Shown here piece after piece: positions 1 to 7,164 of a stretch of DNA of 37,398 bases (position 1 is the stretch's first letter; every line of letters begins with the position of its first letter). The stretch is from positions 1 through 37,398 of the forward strand of contig NZ_JAPNNL010000060.1 of NCBI RefSeq assembly GCF_027620315.1. The letters run 5' to 3'. Position numbers and translations under genes: made by a program. The notes under the pieces are model-generated. The model searched no databases and was not told the origin of the DNA. It worked only from the letters and a program-made list of their open reading frames with translations. Origin of the DNA: Nonomuraea corallina (GTDB taxonomy: Bacteria > Actinomycetota > Actinomycetes > Streptosporangiales > Streptosporangiaceae).

Positions 1-804
1 TGGTATCCTGAAGCAGATGATATTAGGTTGATGAATAACTGGGCTTTGGCGGGCGGTGCAATGGCAACCGCCCATCTATATGCCAGTGGCGGATATGCCG
101 GTGGCCCAATTTACAGTCCAAAAAAGCTTGAATTCAAGTACTACGATACTTATAAGCGCCTTCTGAGGTACCATAAAACTATAGCCAAGGCAGCAACGAA
201 CCATGGAATCAACAAAAATGTTCTTACTGCCGTCCTTCTTTGGGAGATCAATCAGAAGGCCAACAAATATGGGGCGTGGAGTCAATTCGCTGACTGGGTT
301 TTCGGGAATCTTGGAGATAGGAAAAATCAGGGGGCGGGGGTATCTGTGGGCATTGCCCAATTGGAAATTTACAAGGTTCGCATGATGATGATGAAACATT
401 ACGGGAAGAAGGAGTGGGAGGGTAAAACAATCGGCGAATATGCCGAGCAGGCGTTTAATCCGAACCGGGCCATACATTTGGCCGCCGCCTGGCTGGCTCA
501 TTTGAAGGAAAACGTGTGGTACATGAAAGGTGGGGTGAAGCATTATCTCGATGACAGGGAAGCTGCAATTGCTTACTGTGGATGTTCTGGTGTAACGGTG
601 GATAATCCTATCTCGGGCAACACGAAGCTAACTACGACAAAGTTCAGAGCCTGGGCGGAAAGCGGTTGGCAAGATAAGGCTCTTCAAGGCAACAGCCGGT
701 TGACTGGAATAGCGCGCCGCAATCAGATATTGACATGGCTTTCCCCGGGTCATGCTGCGGATGAATTCTGCAATCGTGTGGGCTGGGAGAAGGACTGCGA
801 CTGA
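1..804 (+). CDS. Lytic-transglycosylase/lysozyme-like protein, 5' end probably outside window
   Basis: The frame is open from base 1 to the stop at 802-804, with no stop before the first possible starts (TTG 28, ATG 31) and no convincing ribosome site there, so the gene probably begins upstream. The pattern resembles the SLT/goose-lysozyme fold: a helix with a candidate catalytic Glu (VLLWEIN, about residue 93 counted from base 1), then a GVSVGIAQLE segment like the S-x-G-x-x-Q signature, then NPNRAIHLAAAWLAHL and AAIAYCGCSG, matching the late helix and YNxG region of these enzymes. The likely role is peptidoglycan cleavage. Codon use is much less GC-rich than in neighbouring genes, which suggests horizontal acquisition. 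It overlaps the next gene by one base (TGATG), so the two are probably translated together. The family call rests on motif pattern only. Confidence 0.5.
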   Translation, partial: WYPEADDIRLMNNWALAGGAMATAHLYASGGYAGGPIYSPKKLEFKYYDTYKRLLRYHKTIAKAATNHGINKNVLTAVLLWEINQKANKYGAWSQFADWVFGNLGDRKNQGAGVSVGIAQLEIYKVRMMMMKHYGKKEWEGKTIGEYAEQAFNPNRAIHLAAAWLAHLKENVWYMKGGVKHYLDDREAAIAYCGCSGVTVDNPISGNTKLTTTKFRAWAESGWQDKALQGNSRLTGIARRNQILTWLSPGHAADEFCNRVGWEKDCD

Positions 805-1283
805 TGGCCTTCCTTGGAAATGATAGGGTTCGTGGCTATTGGGTAACTCCGATCGCTATCGGTGTAGTTATCCTACTCACAAGTTGCTTTGGATCAGCAC
901 CTCTGATCCTGCGAGTTCCGTCGGTTGCTCTCGAGAGTGTTCGTAGTATTGGGGAGACTAAGGCGGAGTCCAGCTTCGAGAGCAGCTGGGGTAACGGGAC
1001 GCAAATTTACAACCTGCTAGTGATAGACGTCGGAACTGAGGGTAAGCAAGAGGCGCTCGATCGGGCTGCAAATCTTCTGGGCGAGCGAAGCTGGGTGACT
1101 GTTGCTGAAAACCGCCCAACCATTATATCGATGAACTCTAGTAAGTGGAAAGGCGTAGAGGTGGTCTTGAGGCCATTCAATGCTGCGTATCTAGAAGACT
1201 ACCCAGAGGTTTTGAGGCAGCTTGAGAAGGTGCCTGTCGAAGAACGATCACTTGTCTATATTGAGGTGTCAAAGGTCCCTTAA
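804..1283 (+). CDS. Small lipoprotein, possible partner/immunity protein of the upstream enzyme
   Basis: A 159-residue protein whose ATG overlaps the upstream stop (TGATG). Residues 14-28 form a hydrophobic stretch ending in a lipobox (LTSC, Cys28), so it is probably a membrane-anchored lipoprotein with an external C-terminal domain. I do not recognise a named family. The C-terminal half (GTEGKQEALDRAANLL ... W ... RPTIISMNSSKW ... LVYIEV) matches the product encoded at 3277-3771 on the other strand in order and spacing, so the two are diverged paralogues. GC content is low. Coupling a small membrane-anchored protein to a cell-wall-cleaving enzyme would fit an immunity or chaperone role, but that is inference. 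An IS5-family element is inserted 18 bases after the stop. Confidence 0.6.
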   Translation: MAFLGNDRVRGYWVTPIAIGVVILLTSCFGSAPLILRVPSVALESVRSIGETKAESSFESSWGNGTQIYNLLVIDVGTEGKQEALDRAANLLGERSWVTVAENRPTIISMNSSKWKGVEVVLRPFNAAYLEDYPEVLRQLEKVPVEERSLVYIEVSKVP

Positions 1284-1301
1284 GTGGAGCGCAGAGGCTA
1301 A

Positions 1302-2227
1302 GTGCGTGTTTGGAAGATCTTCATGTTCGGCGCGGCAGCGTGACGACGAGCACTGACACTGCCAAGGTGGCCCAATGCCCTCGGATCGCTACCCCTCGGA
1401 CCTGACCGATGCGCAGTGGGAGCTGATCGAGCCGTTATTGCCTGAGCCGAACACCGGCGGGCGTCCGGAGAAGCACCCACGCAGAGAGATCGTCAACGCC
1501 ATCCTGTACGTGGTCCGCTCGGGCTGCCCGTGGCGCTACCTGCCCACCGATCTGCCGCCCTGGCAGACCGTGTACTGGTACTTCCAGCAGTGGGAACAGG
1601 TCGGCGTCACCGAGGCGTTGCTGACCGAGCTGCGCGTCAAGGCCCGCCGCCAGGCCGACCGCGCCGATGAGCCGACCGCGGGCATCATCGATTCCCAGAG
1701 CGTCAAGGGCGCCGACACCGTCGGCCGCGACAGCCGCGGCTACGACGCGGGCAAGAAGGTCAACGGCCGCAAGCGGTTCATCGTCACCGACACCACCCGC
1801 CTGCTCGTGACGGTCGCGGTGCTGGCCGCGAGCTGGCAGGACCGCGATGGCGCCAAGACCGCCCTGTTGTCGGCGTACCTGACCACCCCGATCCGGCCCG
1901 TCTTTGCCGACCAGGGCTTCGCCGGCCGGCTGGTGGACTGGGCCCGTGACACTCTGCGCACCACCCTGGAGATCGTGCGCAAGCCCGCTGACCAGCGCGG
2001 CTTCAGCGTCATCTCCCGCCGTTGGGTGGTAGAGAGAACGCTGGCCTGGCTGACCGCCTGCCGACGGCTTGCCCGTGACTATGAACGCGACCCCGCCGTC
2101 TCCGAGGCGATCATCCGCTGGGCTGCCATCGCCGGCATGACCCGCCGCCTCACCCGGAGCGGCCCCGCTCGGCGACAGGCCAAAATCGTCTGCGGCTAAG
2201 CAAGATCGTCGATCTCAAACACTCACT
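1302..2227 (+). mobile_element. Complete IS5-family insertion sequence (926 bp)
   Basis: The element is bounded by imperfect terminal inverted repeats: left GTGCGTGTTTGGAAGATC from 1302, and right, read on the minus strand from 2227, GTGAGTGTTTGAGATC. A 3-bp direct repeat TAA flanks it (1299-1301 and 2228-2230), a target duplication length found in IS5-family subgroups. It carries one intact transposase gene. The undamaged ORF and ends suggest recent insertion, just after the stop of the lipoprotein gene. Confidence 0.85.
1375..2199 (+). CDS. IS5-family transposase
   Basis: A 274-residue full-length DDE transposase. The N-terminal domain has the typical LTDAQWELIEPLLP and SGCPWRYLPTDLPPWQTVYWYF motifs (DUF4096-like). 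The catalytic triad is visible: Asp106 in GIIDSQSVKG, Asp179 in VFADQGFAG, and Glu220 in RRWVVERTLAWL. No frameshift or stop is present, so the element is probably active. The start ATG was chosen because MPSDRYPSDLTDAQW is the usual N-terminus of this group. It acts on the terminal repeats at 1302 and 2227. Confidence 0.95.
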   Translation: MPSDRYPSDLTDAQWELIEPLLPEPNTGGRPEKHPRREIVNAILYVVRSGCPWRYLPTDLPPWQTVYWYFQQWEQVGVTEALLTELRVKARRQADRADEPTAGIIDSQSVKGADTVGRDSRGYDAGKKVNGRKRFIVTDTTRLLVTVAVLAASWQDRDGAKTALLSAYLTTPIRPVFADQGFAGRLVDWARDTLRTTLEIVRKPADQRGFSVISRRWVVERTLAWLTACRRLARDYERDPAVSEAIIRWAAIAGMTRRLTRSGPARRQAKIVCG

Positions 2228-2415
2228 AAGAGGGCCAATGCTGTTTAGACAGCGAGCTTGCTGGTAGCGTCGCCTGGTGATCATGATGAGGGTTGTGGTC
2301 TCGGAATTTTGAGCTCTCGTCTGCCCGCCAACTGCGGAACTCGGGGATCCCGCCGACATGTGTCGAAGACATGAACCTGGAGATGCGCGATGGTTCCTCG
2401 GCGTGCCGCCTCCAT

Positions 2416-2667
2416 CCGAGGATCTCAGCGAGGGCAGGGCGGGCCCGCGATCACGACCGTGTTGCGCCTGGTTGTTGGGCTCCATGTGGGGGGACCGTAG
2501 GGGGACCGGCAGTCTCGGACACTGCTGTTTCAGCGCGGTGTTTCCGACACCGTCCGACCTCCTTACGATCCATCTACCTGCGAGAATGTCAGGACGCGCG
2601 AAGACCTGACACCACCCTTCTAATCCGACGATCGCAGGTTCGAATCCTGCAGGGCGCGCCTATCGCG
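2416..2667 (+). repeat. Direct repeat R1, ending in a tRNA-Arg 3' half
   Basis: This stretch is repeated in the same orientation at 3975-4245 with scattered substitutions and one roughly 20-base gap just before the tRNA part. Shared blocks include GACCGTAGGGGGACCGGCAG, GCGAAGACCTGACACCACCC and the tRNA-derived end. It looks like the scar of repeated integration of site-specific elements at one tRNA target. The stretch from the IS5 end (2228) to here holds no recognisable gene. Confidence 0.7.
2617..2660 (+). other. tRNA-Arg(UCU) 3'-half remnant (attachment-site copy 1)
   Basis: It begins with an anticodon loop CTTCTAA, continues with the 3' anticodon strand, and contains a perfect T-arm (GCAGG-TTCGAAT-CCTGC) and acceptor 3' strand. 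The 5' half is absent: the preceding bases cannot form the anticodon stem. Tyrosine-integrase elements of actinomycetes typically use tRNA 3' ends as att sites, and this is probably such a scar. Confidence 0.7.
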
Positions 2668-3067
2668 TGGGCCGCGCGGCCTGCGCGGCGTGCCCGGCAG
2701 CCACCAGCTCGCCTTCATCGACGCCGTCCACCGCGACCACGCCGAAGTCGAGGACCGGGTGCGCTGCAACAAGGCGATGGGGCTGCGCAACCTGCCGTCC
2801 AAGACCTGGAACGTCAACGTCGGCTGGGTGCTGGCCGCCAACCTCGCCGCCGACTTCGATGCCTGGACGCGACTGCTGGGGTTGCACGACGATGCCGAGC
2901 TGGCCCGCGCCGAGCCGCAGACCCTGCGTTACTGCCTGTGGCATCTGCCCGCCCGGCTCGTCTGCCACGCCCGCCGGCGGATCTTGAAGATCAGCGCCAC
3001 CTGGCCGTGGACGAACGCCTTCCTGGTCTGCTGGCAGCGGCTCTGCGCCCTGCCCGCACCTACCTGA
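2668..3067 (+). pseudogene. IS1380-family transposase, C-terminal remnant
   Basis: Only the last roughly 130 codons of an IS1380-family transposase survive, starting directly at the end of repeat R1. Recognisable segments are FIDAVHRDHAEVEDRVRCNK, GLRNLPSKTWNVN, DAWTRLLGL, EPQTLRYCLWHLPARL and the terminal WQRLCALPAPT, followed by TGA. The family normally has around 460 residues, so two thirds including most of the catalytic core is missing. The abrupt junction with the tRNA-derived repeat suggests the site-specific event truncated it, or it was inserted there and later trimmed. Confidence 0.75.
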
Positions 3068-3139
3068 CCATCGCGATCGCGTCCCGCCGATCCGGAGAGG
3101 AGTAACTTCCGCCCCTGCCGCGGCCTGTGGAACCGCCGC

Positions 3140-3160
3140 CCGCCCGAGCGCTTCGGGCGG
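3140..3160 (+). terminator. Hairpin downstream of the IS1380 remnant
   Basis: An 8-bp perfect stem (CCGCCCGA / TCGGGCGG) closes a 5-base loop about 70 bases after the transposase stop. There is no U-tract, which is usual for actinomycete terminators. Function is inferred from position and stem strength only. Confidence 0.3.
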
Positions 3161-3276
3161 CTTGCCGTCCCGGTCGCCCGAAGCGAACGGGACGATCAGT
3201 CGGAAACCTCCATCAGCTGAAACCACTAGGAGGGACGGCCACCCCGTGAGTCATCGAGGCTAACGCAGCAGTGCAT

Positions 3277-3771
3277 CTATCTGTGGATGACGATATATAC
3301 CATCCTGCTTACGGCCAAGCTGGAGGCATTGACTGCTTTTTGCAGTTTTTCGCTTAAAATGTCCGCCCCACCAAGGCCCTCCACCACCATGTAGGTGGCA
3401 GGCCATTTGGCCGATTCCAGGAAAATTTCGGGCGGCTCTCTGTTCCAGACATGCCAACCCGCCTGGTGCAAGCGTTTTTCGGCCTCGGTGATAATATCGT
3501 TCCCCGTACCTGGCTTCAGGTATACTGCCAAGTGCTTCGCTTCAACGTAGTCGTTCTCCCACTCGTGAGCTATGTCGGTATCCTCGCCGATTAGTTGCCC
3601 TACTTTACGAATCTCCGAAAGCGCGAGTGGATCCACCTTTCGTACGTTAGGTTCCCTGGGGAAGCCAAGTACGTCCCAGCCTGATCCGATCACAATAATT
3701 GCGAGCACCAGCAAACTTGCAACTAGTGCCGCACAACCCGTCAGGGAGATGTGCCTGCCGGACAACGTCAT
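3277..3771 (-). CDS. Small membrane-anchored protein, paralogue of the lipoprotein at 804-1283
   Basis: A 164-residue protein with an N-terminal membrane helix (about residues 12-30, CAALVASLLVLAIIVIG) and a soluble remainder. Its second half (KPGTGNDIITEAEKRL ... GWHVWNREPPEIFLESAKW ... VVEG ... RMVYIVIH) lines up with the lipoprotein at 804-1283, including the W, P-x-I, S-x-KW and VYI positions. Base composition is low in GC, like its paralogue and unlike the surrounding DNA. It lies between the two tRNA-derived repeats, so it may be cargo of a former integrated element. No named family is recognised. An orphan immunity-like role is possible but unproven. Confidence 0.6.
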   Translation of the reverse strand: MTLSGRHISLTGCAALVASLLVLAIIVIGSGWDVLGFPREPNVRKVDPLALSEIRKVGQLIGEDTDIAHEWENDYVEAKHLAVYLKPGTGNDIITEAEKRLHQAGWHVWNREPPEIFLESAKWPATYMVVEGLGGADILSEKLQKAVNASSLAVSRMVYIVIHR

Positions 3772-3794
3772 GACACCTGTACCTCTTCGCCTCG

Positions 3795-3959
3795 ATGATC
3801 ATCGTGGAGGACACTCTCGACGACCGTCAAGTGCGGGTGTGGCCGACGCCCCGGCCTTGTCGGCGTGCCGCCGATGCTGCGGGCCAGCTGTCTTCAAGCT
3901 TGCCGGACGACCCCACCGTCTACGAGCGCGTCCATGGTTGTCCGGTCCAGGCCCAGTGA
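3795..3959 (+). CDS. Small hypothetical ORF (54 aa)
   Basis: An ATG-started ORF reading MIIVEDTLDDRQVRVW and ending DDPTVYERVHGCPVQAQ before TGA. It lies divergent from the 3277-3771 gene and stops 15 bases before repeat R2. No clear ribosome site and no family recognised. It could be a truncated gene of the former integrated element or a chance ORF. Confidence 0.25.
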   Translation: MIIVEDTLDDRQVRVWPTPRPCRRAADAAGQLSSSLPDDPTVYERVHGCPVQAQ

Positions 3960-3974
3960 GGAGTCCTGCGCCAC

Positions 3975-4245
3975 CCGAAGATCTCAACGAGGGCAGGGCA
4001 GGCCCGCGATCGGGGCTGTGCTGCGCCTGGTCGTCGGGCTCCAAGTGGGGGACCGTAGGGGGACCGGCAGTCTCGGACACTACCGTTTCAGCACGGTGTT
4101 TCCGACACTGTCCGACCCCGCCTACGACTCACCTACCTGCGGAAATGTCAGAACGCGCGAAGACCTGACACCACCCGGCACGCTGATCCACAGACTTCTA
4201 ATCCGACGGTCGCAGGTTCGAATCCTGCAGGGCGCGCCTATCGCG
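3975..4245 (+). repeat. Direct repeat R2, ending in a tRNA-Arg 3' half
   Basis: The second copy of the repeat at 2416-2667, same orientation. It keeps about 20 extra bases (GGCACGCTGATCCACAGA region) immediately before the tRNA-derived part. Together R1 and R2 bracket the IS1380 remnant and the small membrane-protein gene, as attL/attR-like borders would. Confidence 0.7.
4195..4238 (+). other. tRNA-Arg(UCU) 3'-half remnant (attachment-site copy 2)
   Basis: The same 44-base core as at 2617-2660, with one difference (CGACGG versus CGACGA): anticodon loop CTTCTAA, T-arm and acceptor strand. The 5' half of a tRNA is again absent. The adjoining integrase remnant on the minus strand reads toward this site, the usual attP/integrase arrangement. 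Confidence 0.75.
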
Positions 4246-4638
4246 AGGCCGTGACCTGCGACTATTCGGCGGGCTCGAAGGCGGCGCCACCTGGGAAGGT
4301 GTTGAGGAGACCGAGGGGGGACCGCCAGTCTGGGACACCTCCACGAGGCTCTTCCTCGGCACCAGCGCCGCGCTCGCTTCGGCCGCCGCCCGGGCCATCT
4401 CCGGGAGCACGGACGTGTAGATGTCCGACGTGATCGACAAGCTCGAGTGGCGCAGCATCGAAGACGTCGTCTCAAGTCGTTGCCCGCCGCGAGCGACGCG
4501 CTGCAGCCCGCGGAAGGCGATCAGATGGTGGAGCGCGTACAGCCGATCCGTGGTCGCGTAGTCAAGGAACGCCCCAGCTGAGCGGGCGTCCACGCCATCA
4601 CCGGGCGAAGGCCGTGTGTCCCAGCGGTCGGCGGCCAC
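4246..4638 (-). pseudogene. Tyrosine integrase, internally deleted
   Basis: On the minus strand a short ORF joins two distant parts of a phage/ICE-type tyrosine recombinase: LDYATTDRLYALHHLIAFRGL, from just before the first catalytic Arg, and LRHSSLSITSDIYTSVLPE, which holds the C-terminal HSS box and the catalytic Tyr. The intervening region, with the first Arg and the H-x-x-R motif, is missing, so the product cannot be active. The C-terminal tail SQTGGPP is typical of actinomycete integrases, and the frame then runs into the antisense of the tRNA remnant. It is the likely source of the neighbouring att repeats. Confidence 0.7.
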
Positions 4639-4791
4639 CAGCAGCGCCGCGATGGCCGCGAAGTTGCAGCCCGATCGGGTGACCGGAGATCAGCGCGAAC
4701 GGTGCGGCGGGTGCCGCTGGGTTGGGCGGCCGGGCGGAGTGCGCTCAGGCGCGGGTCCGGTGCGGCGGGGATGCCGATCGGGGGGCGGGAG

Positions 4792-5613
4792 TCAGTGCCC
4801 CGCTGCCGTCCGGTCCATCATCGAGCCGATCGTCATGGTCATCCGCCGGCGGCTGATCAGCCGTCCCGCTTGCGCCATCAGCCGGTTCCTCGTGCCCGCG
4901 ATCACGCTGGGTGGCGGGGTGCGCCGGTCGAGGGCCTTCAGGGCGATCGTGACGACCTCGTCGGGGCGCATGCGGCTGGTGCCGCCGTCGGCCTGGGCAC
5001 CGGCGACGTCGTAGAACTCGGTGTCGGTGGCGCCGGGCGTCAGGGCCATCACGCGTAGCCGGGTGCCGCGCGACTCGTACCAGAGCGCCTCGGTGAAGCT
5101 GAGTACGAACGCCTTGGTCGCACCGTAGACGGCCATGCTCGGGTTGCCTTGGTAGGCCGCCATGCTCGCGACGTTGACGAGCACGCCGCCGTGGGTGCGC
5201 AGTCGTTCCATGAAGACGCGGCTGAGGTCGACGAGGCTGGTGACGTTGACGGCGATCTGCGCGTCCAGCCGCTGCGGGTCTTCTTGGTGGAAGGCGGCGT
5301 TGGTGGCGAAGCCGGCGTTGGTGGCGAAGCCGGCGTTGTTGATCAGGCTGGTGACGGTGAGGGAGCGCTCGGTGAGTGCGGTGTTGATCGCCGCTGCGAC
5401 TCCGGGGGTGGCCAGGTCCATGGCGATCGGGGTTGCGGTGATCCCGTACGTCGTCGTGAGCTCGTCCGCAAGGCGCTCAAGCCGGTCCAGCCGGCGGGCG
5501 ACGAGCACGACGTCGGAACCGCGTGCGGCGAGTTGCCGGGCGAACTCGGCGCCGATGCCCGCGCTGGCGCCGGTGATGAGGGTGGTCTGACCGTGGTAGT
5601 TCACGGGTGTCAT
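4792..5613 (-). CDS. SDR-family NAD(P)-dependent oxidoreductase
   Basis: A 273-residue classical short-chain dehydrogenase. The Rossmann motif GASAGIG (residues 15-21), the NNAG motif (about 91-94), the catalytic Ser in NVASMAAYQG and the YGATK active-site Tyr/Lys are present, so the enzyme should be functional. The substrate is unknown. Just after NNAG a six-residue segment (AGFATN) is duplicated through an 18-bp tandem repeat at 5300-5335. A GGGAGAAG ribosome site precedes the ATG at 5613. It is divergent from a TetR gene, with a shared inverted repeat in between, so TetR control is likely. Confidence 0.9.
   Translation of the reverse strand: MTPVNYHGQTTLITGASAGIGAEFARQLAARGSDVVLVARRLDRLERLADELTTTYGITATPIAMDLATPGVAAAINTALTERSLTVTSLINNAGFATNAGFATNAAFHQEDPQRLDAQIAVNVTSLVDLSRVFMERLRTHGGVLVNVASMAAYQGNPSMAVYGATKAFVLSFTEALWYESRGTRLRVMALTPGATDTEFYDVAGAQADGGTSRMRPDEVVTIALKALDRRTPPPSVIAGTRNRLMAQAGRLISRRRMTMTIGSMMDRTAAGH
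5300..5335. repeat. 18-bp tandem duplication inside the SDR gene
   Basis: Two exact copies of TTGGTGGCGAAGCCGGCG (5300-5317, 5318-5335). They keep frame and add six residues next to the NNAG motif. Close SDR relatives normally show one copy of this segment. Confidence 0.9.
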
Positions 5614-5649
5614 GGCTTCTCCCTGGGTTCGGTTCTGGACGCTGGTGTC

Positions 5650-5695
5650 ACCGTAAGCCTATCTGGCACTTAGTGTCAATCGGTCACTAAGGTGC
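5650..5695 (-). promoter_or_regulatory. SDR promoter and TetR-type operator
   Basis: On the minus strand a TTGACA box (5679-5674) and a TACGGT box (5655-5650) are 18 bases apart, a good housekeeping-type promoter for the SDR gene. Overlapping the -35 box is an inverted repeat CTTAGTG (5669-5675) / CACTAAG (5685-5691) with a 9-base spacer, as expected for a TetR-family dimer site controlling both divergent genes. Binding is inferred. Confidence 0.55.
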
Positions 5696-5707
5696 TAGCC
5701 TGGAGGT

Positions 5708-6316
5708 ATGCCGACCACTCCTGACCAGAAGCTCTGGACCCGTACCCGCCAGGCCGTCCACGCGGAGGTCGCCCGGATCGCGATGGGCCTGTTCCTGGAG
5801 CGCGGTTTCGAGGCGACCACGATCGACGACATCGCCGTGGCGGCCGGCATCTCCCGGCGCTCCTTCTTCCGCTACTTCGGCACCAAAGAGGACATCGTGC
5901 TCGGCGACCTCGCCGCCCACGGCGAGCTGATCCGCGAGGAGTTGGAGGCCAGGCCCGCCGCGGAGGACGCGTGGACCGCCCTGATCAACGCGTTGCGCCA
6001 CGCGCCGCGGCTCGGCCAGGACGACGTGACCATGTTGAAGATCTCGAAGATGCTCTATGGGACTCCGTCCCTGCGGGCCCGCAGCCTCGAGAAACACTTG
6101 CAGTGGCAGGCACTGCTCACTCCGGAGATCCGCCGCCGCCTCGGTGTCGCGCCGGACGACGAGCACGACCTGCGTGCCGACGCGATCGTGGCCTGCGTGC
6201 TCATGTGCGTTGACGTCGCCGGCGAGGCGTGGACCAGGAGTGCCGGCAGTCAGTCACTGGAAGACCTGCTCCTTGAGGCGGTCGCGGCGGTGCGGGGAAG
6301 TGCGGCGGACGCCTGA
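5708..6316 (+). CDS. TetR-family transcriptional regulator
   Basis: 202 residues. The N-terminal TetR helix-turn-helix is clear (AVHAEVARIAMGLFLERGFE, then TTIDDIAVAAGISRRSFFRYF at about 40-60), followed by an all-helical ligand domain. A GGAGG site sits two bases before the ATG at 5708, unusually close. It is divergently placed from the SDR gene with the operator at 5669-5691, so it probably represses that gene and itself. The ligand is unknown. Confidence 0.9.
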   Translation: MPTTPDQKLWTRTRQAVHAEVARIAMGLFLERGFEATTIDDIAVAAGISRRSFFRYFGTKEDIVLGDLAAHGELIREELEARPAAEDAWTALINALRHAPRLGQDDVTMLKISKMLYGTPSLRARSLEKHLQWQALLTPEIRRRLGVAPDDEHDLRADAIVACVLMCVDVAGEAWTRSAGSQSLEDLLLEAVAAVRGSAADA

Positions 6317-6460
6317 AGCGGGCGTGCGGGCCCTCCGCTCTGCCTGATACACAGGTTGAGTTCGTAGAGCCGGTCATGTGGTCACCGTGGTCTCTTCGAT
6401 GATGAGTCCGCTCTGAGCCAGGCAGCCATGATTCAAGAATCCCGGTACCGGCTTGGGAGA

Positions 6461-7072
6461 TGTCAACGGCCGAGTGTGCGTGTCGCCGCTGGTGGCCGGA
6501 TAGATGTCCCCACGCCTTCGTAGTTGACTACTTCTTGGTGAGGCGTCCACCTGTCCGGGTTCGTGCCTGTTTCATGCGGAAGGACTCGCCCTCGGTGACC
6601 ATGACGACGCTGTGGTGCAGGAGCCGGTCCAGCAGGCTGACGGCGGTGGTGTGCTCGGGCAGGAAGCGGCCCCACTGGTCGAGGGGCCAGTGGTCTCGAA
6701 CCGGCGGTGCAGCCCGCGCATCCGCTCGGTCGCCACCTCGGTGCCGGCCTCGGCGGCCAGACGGGGCCGCGCCTGGGCCACATACAGCTTCACCCGCTGG
6801 TAGGAGCGGTCATAGCCATGCTCGGCGACCAGCCGTTCGTAGACGACCGACGCCTTCATCGTCAGATCAGCGCGGAGCATCGCGTCGATCACTTGCGTGT
6901 ACGGGGTGATCACCTGCGGCTGGCTGCCCTTATGCGAGGGCGCTGCCGGAGGCGTCGCCCCGGCCGGTTCGGTGAGGTACTTCTTGACGGTGCGCCAGTC
7001 CACGCCGCACGCCTCACGGATCAAGGATCATGGAGGTGGTCATCCTTCGGGTTGTCTGCTTGGCCGCTGACA
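6461..7072 (-). pseudogene. IS21-family element collapsed to an istA-istB fusion remnant
   Basis: Both ends look like one element: TGTCAACGGCCGAG at 6461 and, on the minus strand from 7072, TGTCAGCGGCCAAG. Reading on the minus strand, an IstA N-terminal part (GVDWRTVKKYL, MKASVVYERLVAEHGY) runs to about 6700 and then jumps to the last roughly 55 residues of IstB (FLPEHTTAVSLLDRLLHH, VMVTEGESFRMKQ, GGRLTKK and stop near 6530) in another frame. The rest of istA, including the catalytic DDE domain, and the istB ATPase core are deleted. The remnant is 612 bp, against more than 2 kb for complete members. Confidence 0.75.
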
Positions 7073-7084
7073 ATCCGAAGGATG
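7041..7084. repeat. 16-bp inverted repeat across the IS21 remnant end
   Basis: CATCCTTCGGGTTGTC (7041-7056) and GACAATCCGAAGGATG (7069-7084) are complementary except for one G-T pair, around a 12-base loop. The right arm straddles the inferred IS21 terminus at 7072, so the structure combines element and flanking bases. Confidence 0.6.
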
Positions 7085-7164
7085 ATCAACTTCATGGCGA
7101 GTAGTCAGGTCAACTCGCCGGAGCCCCGCCGACACGTGAGGTCGTACCCTCAACTACATAGGAG

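Noticed and set aside
2620..2841. Minus-strand ORF ending ALQDSNLRSSD, and the like ending at 4198
   Set aside because: The ending is a well-known artefact of translating the antisense of a tRNA 3' end, so it is not a protein feature.
2617..4238. Complete tRNA genes at the two tRNA-like ends
   Set aside because: Only the anticodon loop to acceptor 3' half is present; the preceding bases cannot form the anticodon stem, D-arm or acceptor 5' strand.
5696..5701. TAGCCT as a -10 box for the TetR gene at 5708
   Set aside because: It would start transcription at the ATG although a GGAGG ribosome site is present, and no matching -35 box is spaced correctly; left unassigned.
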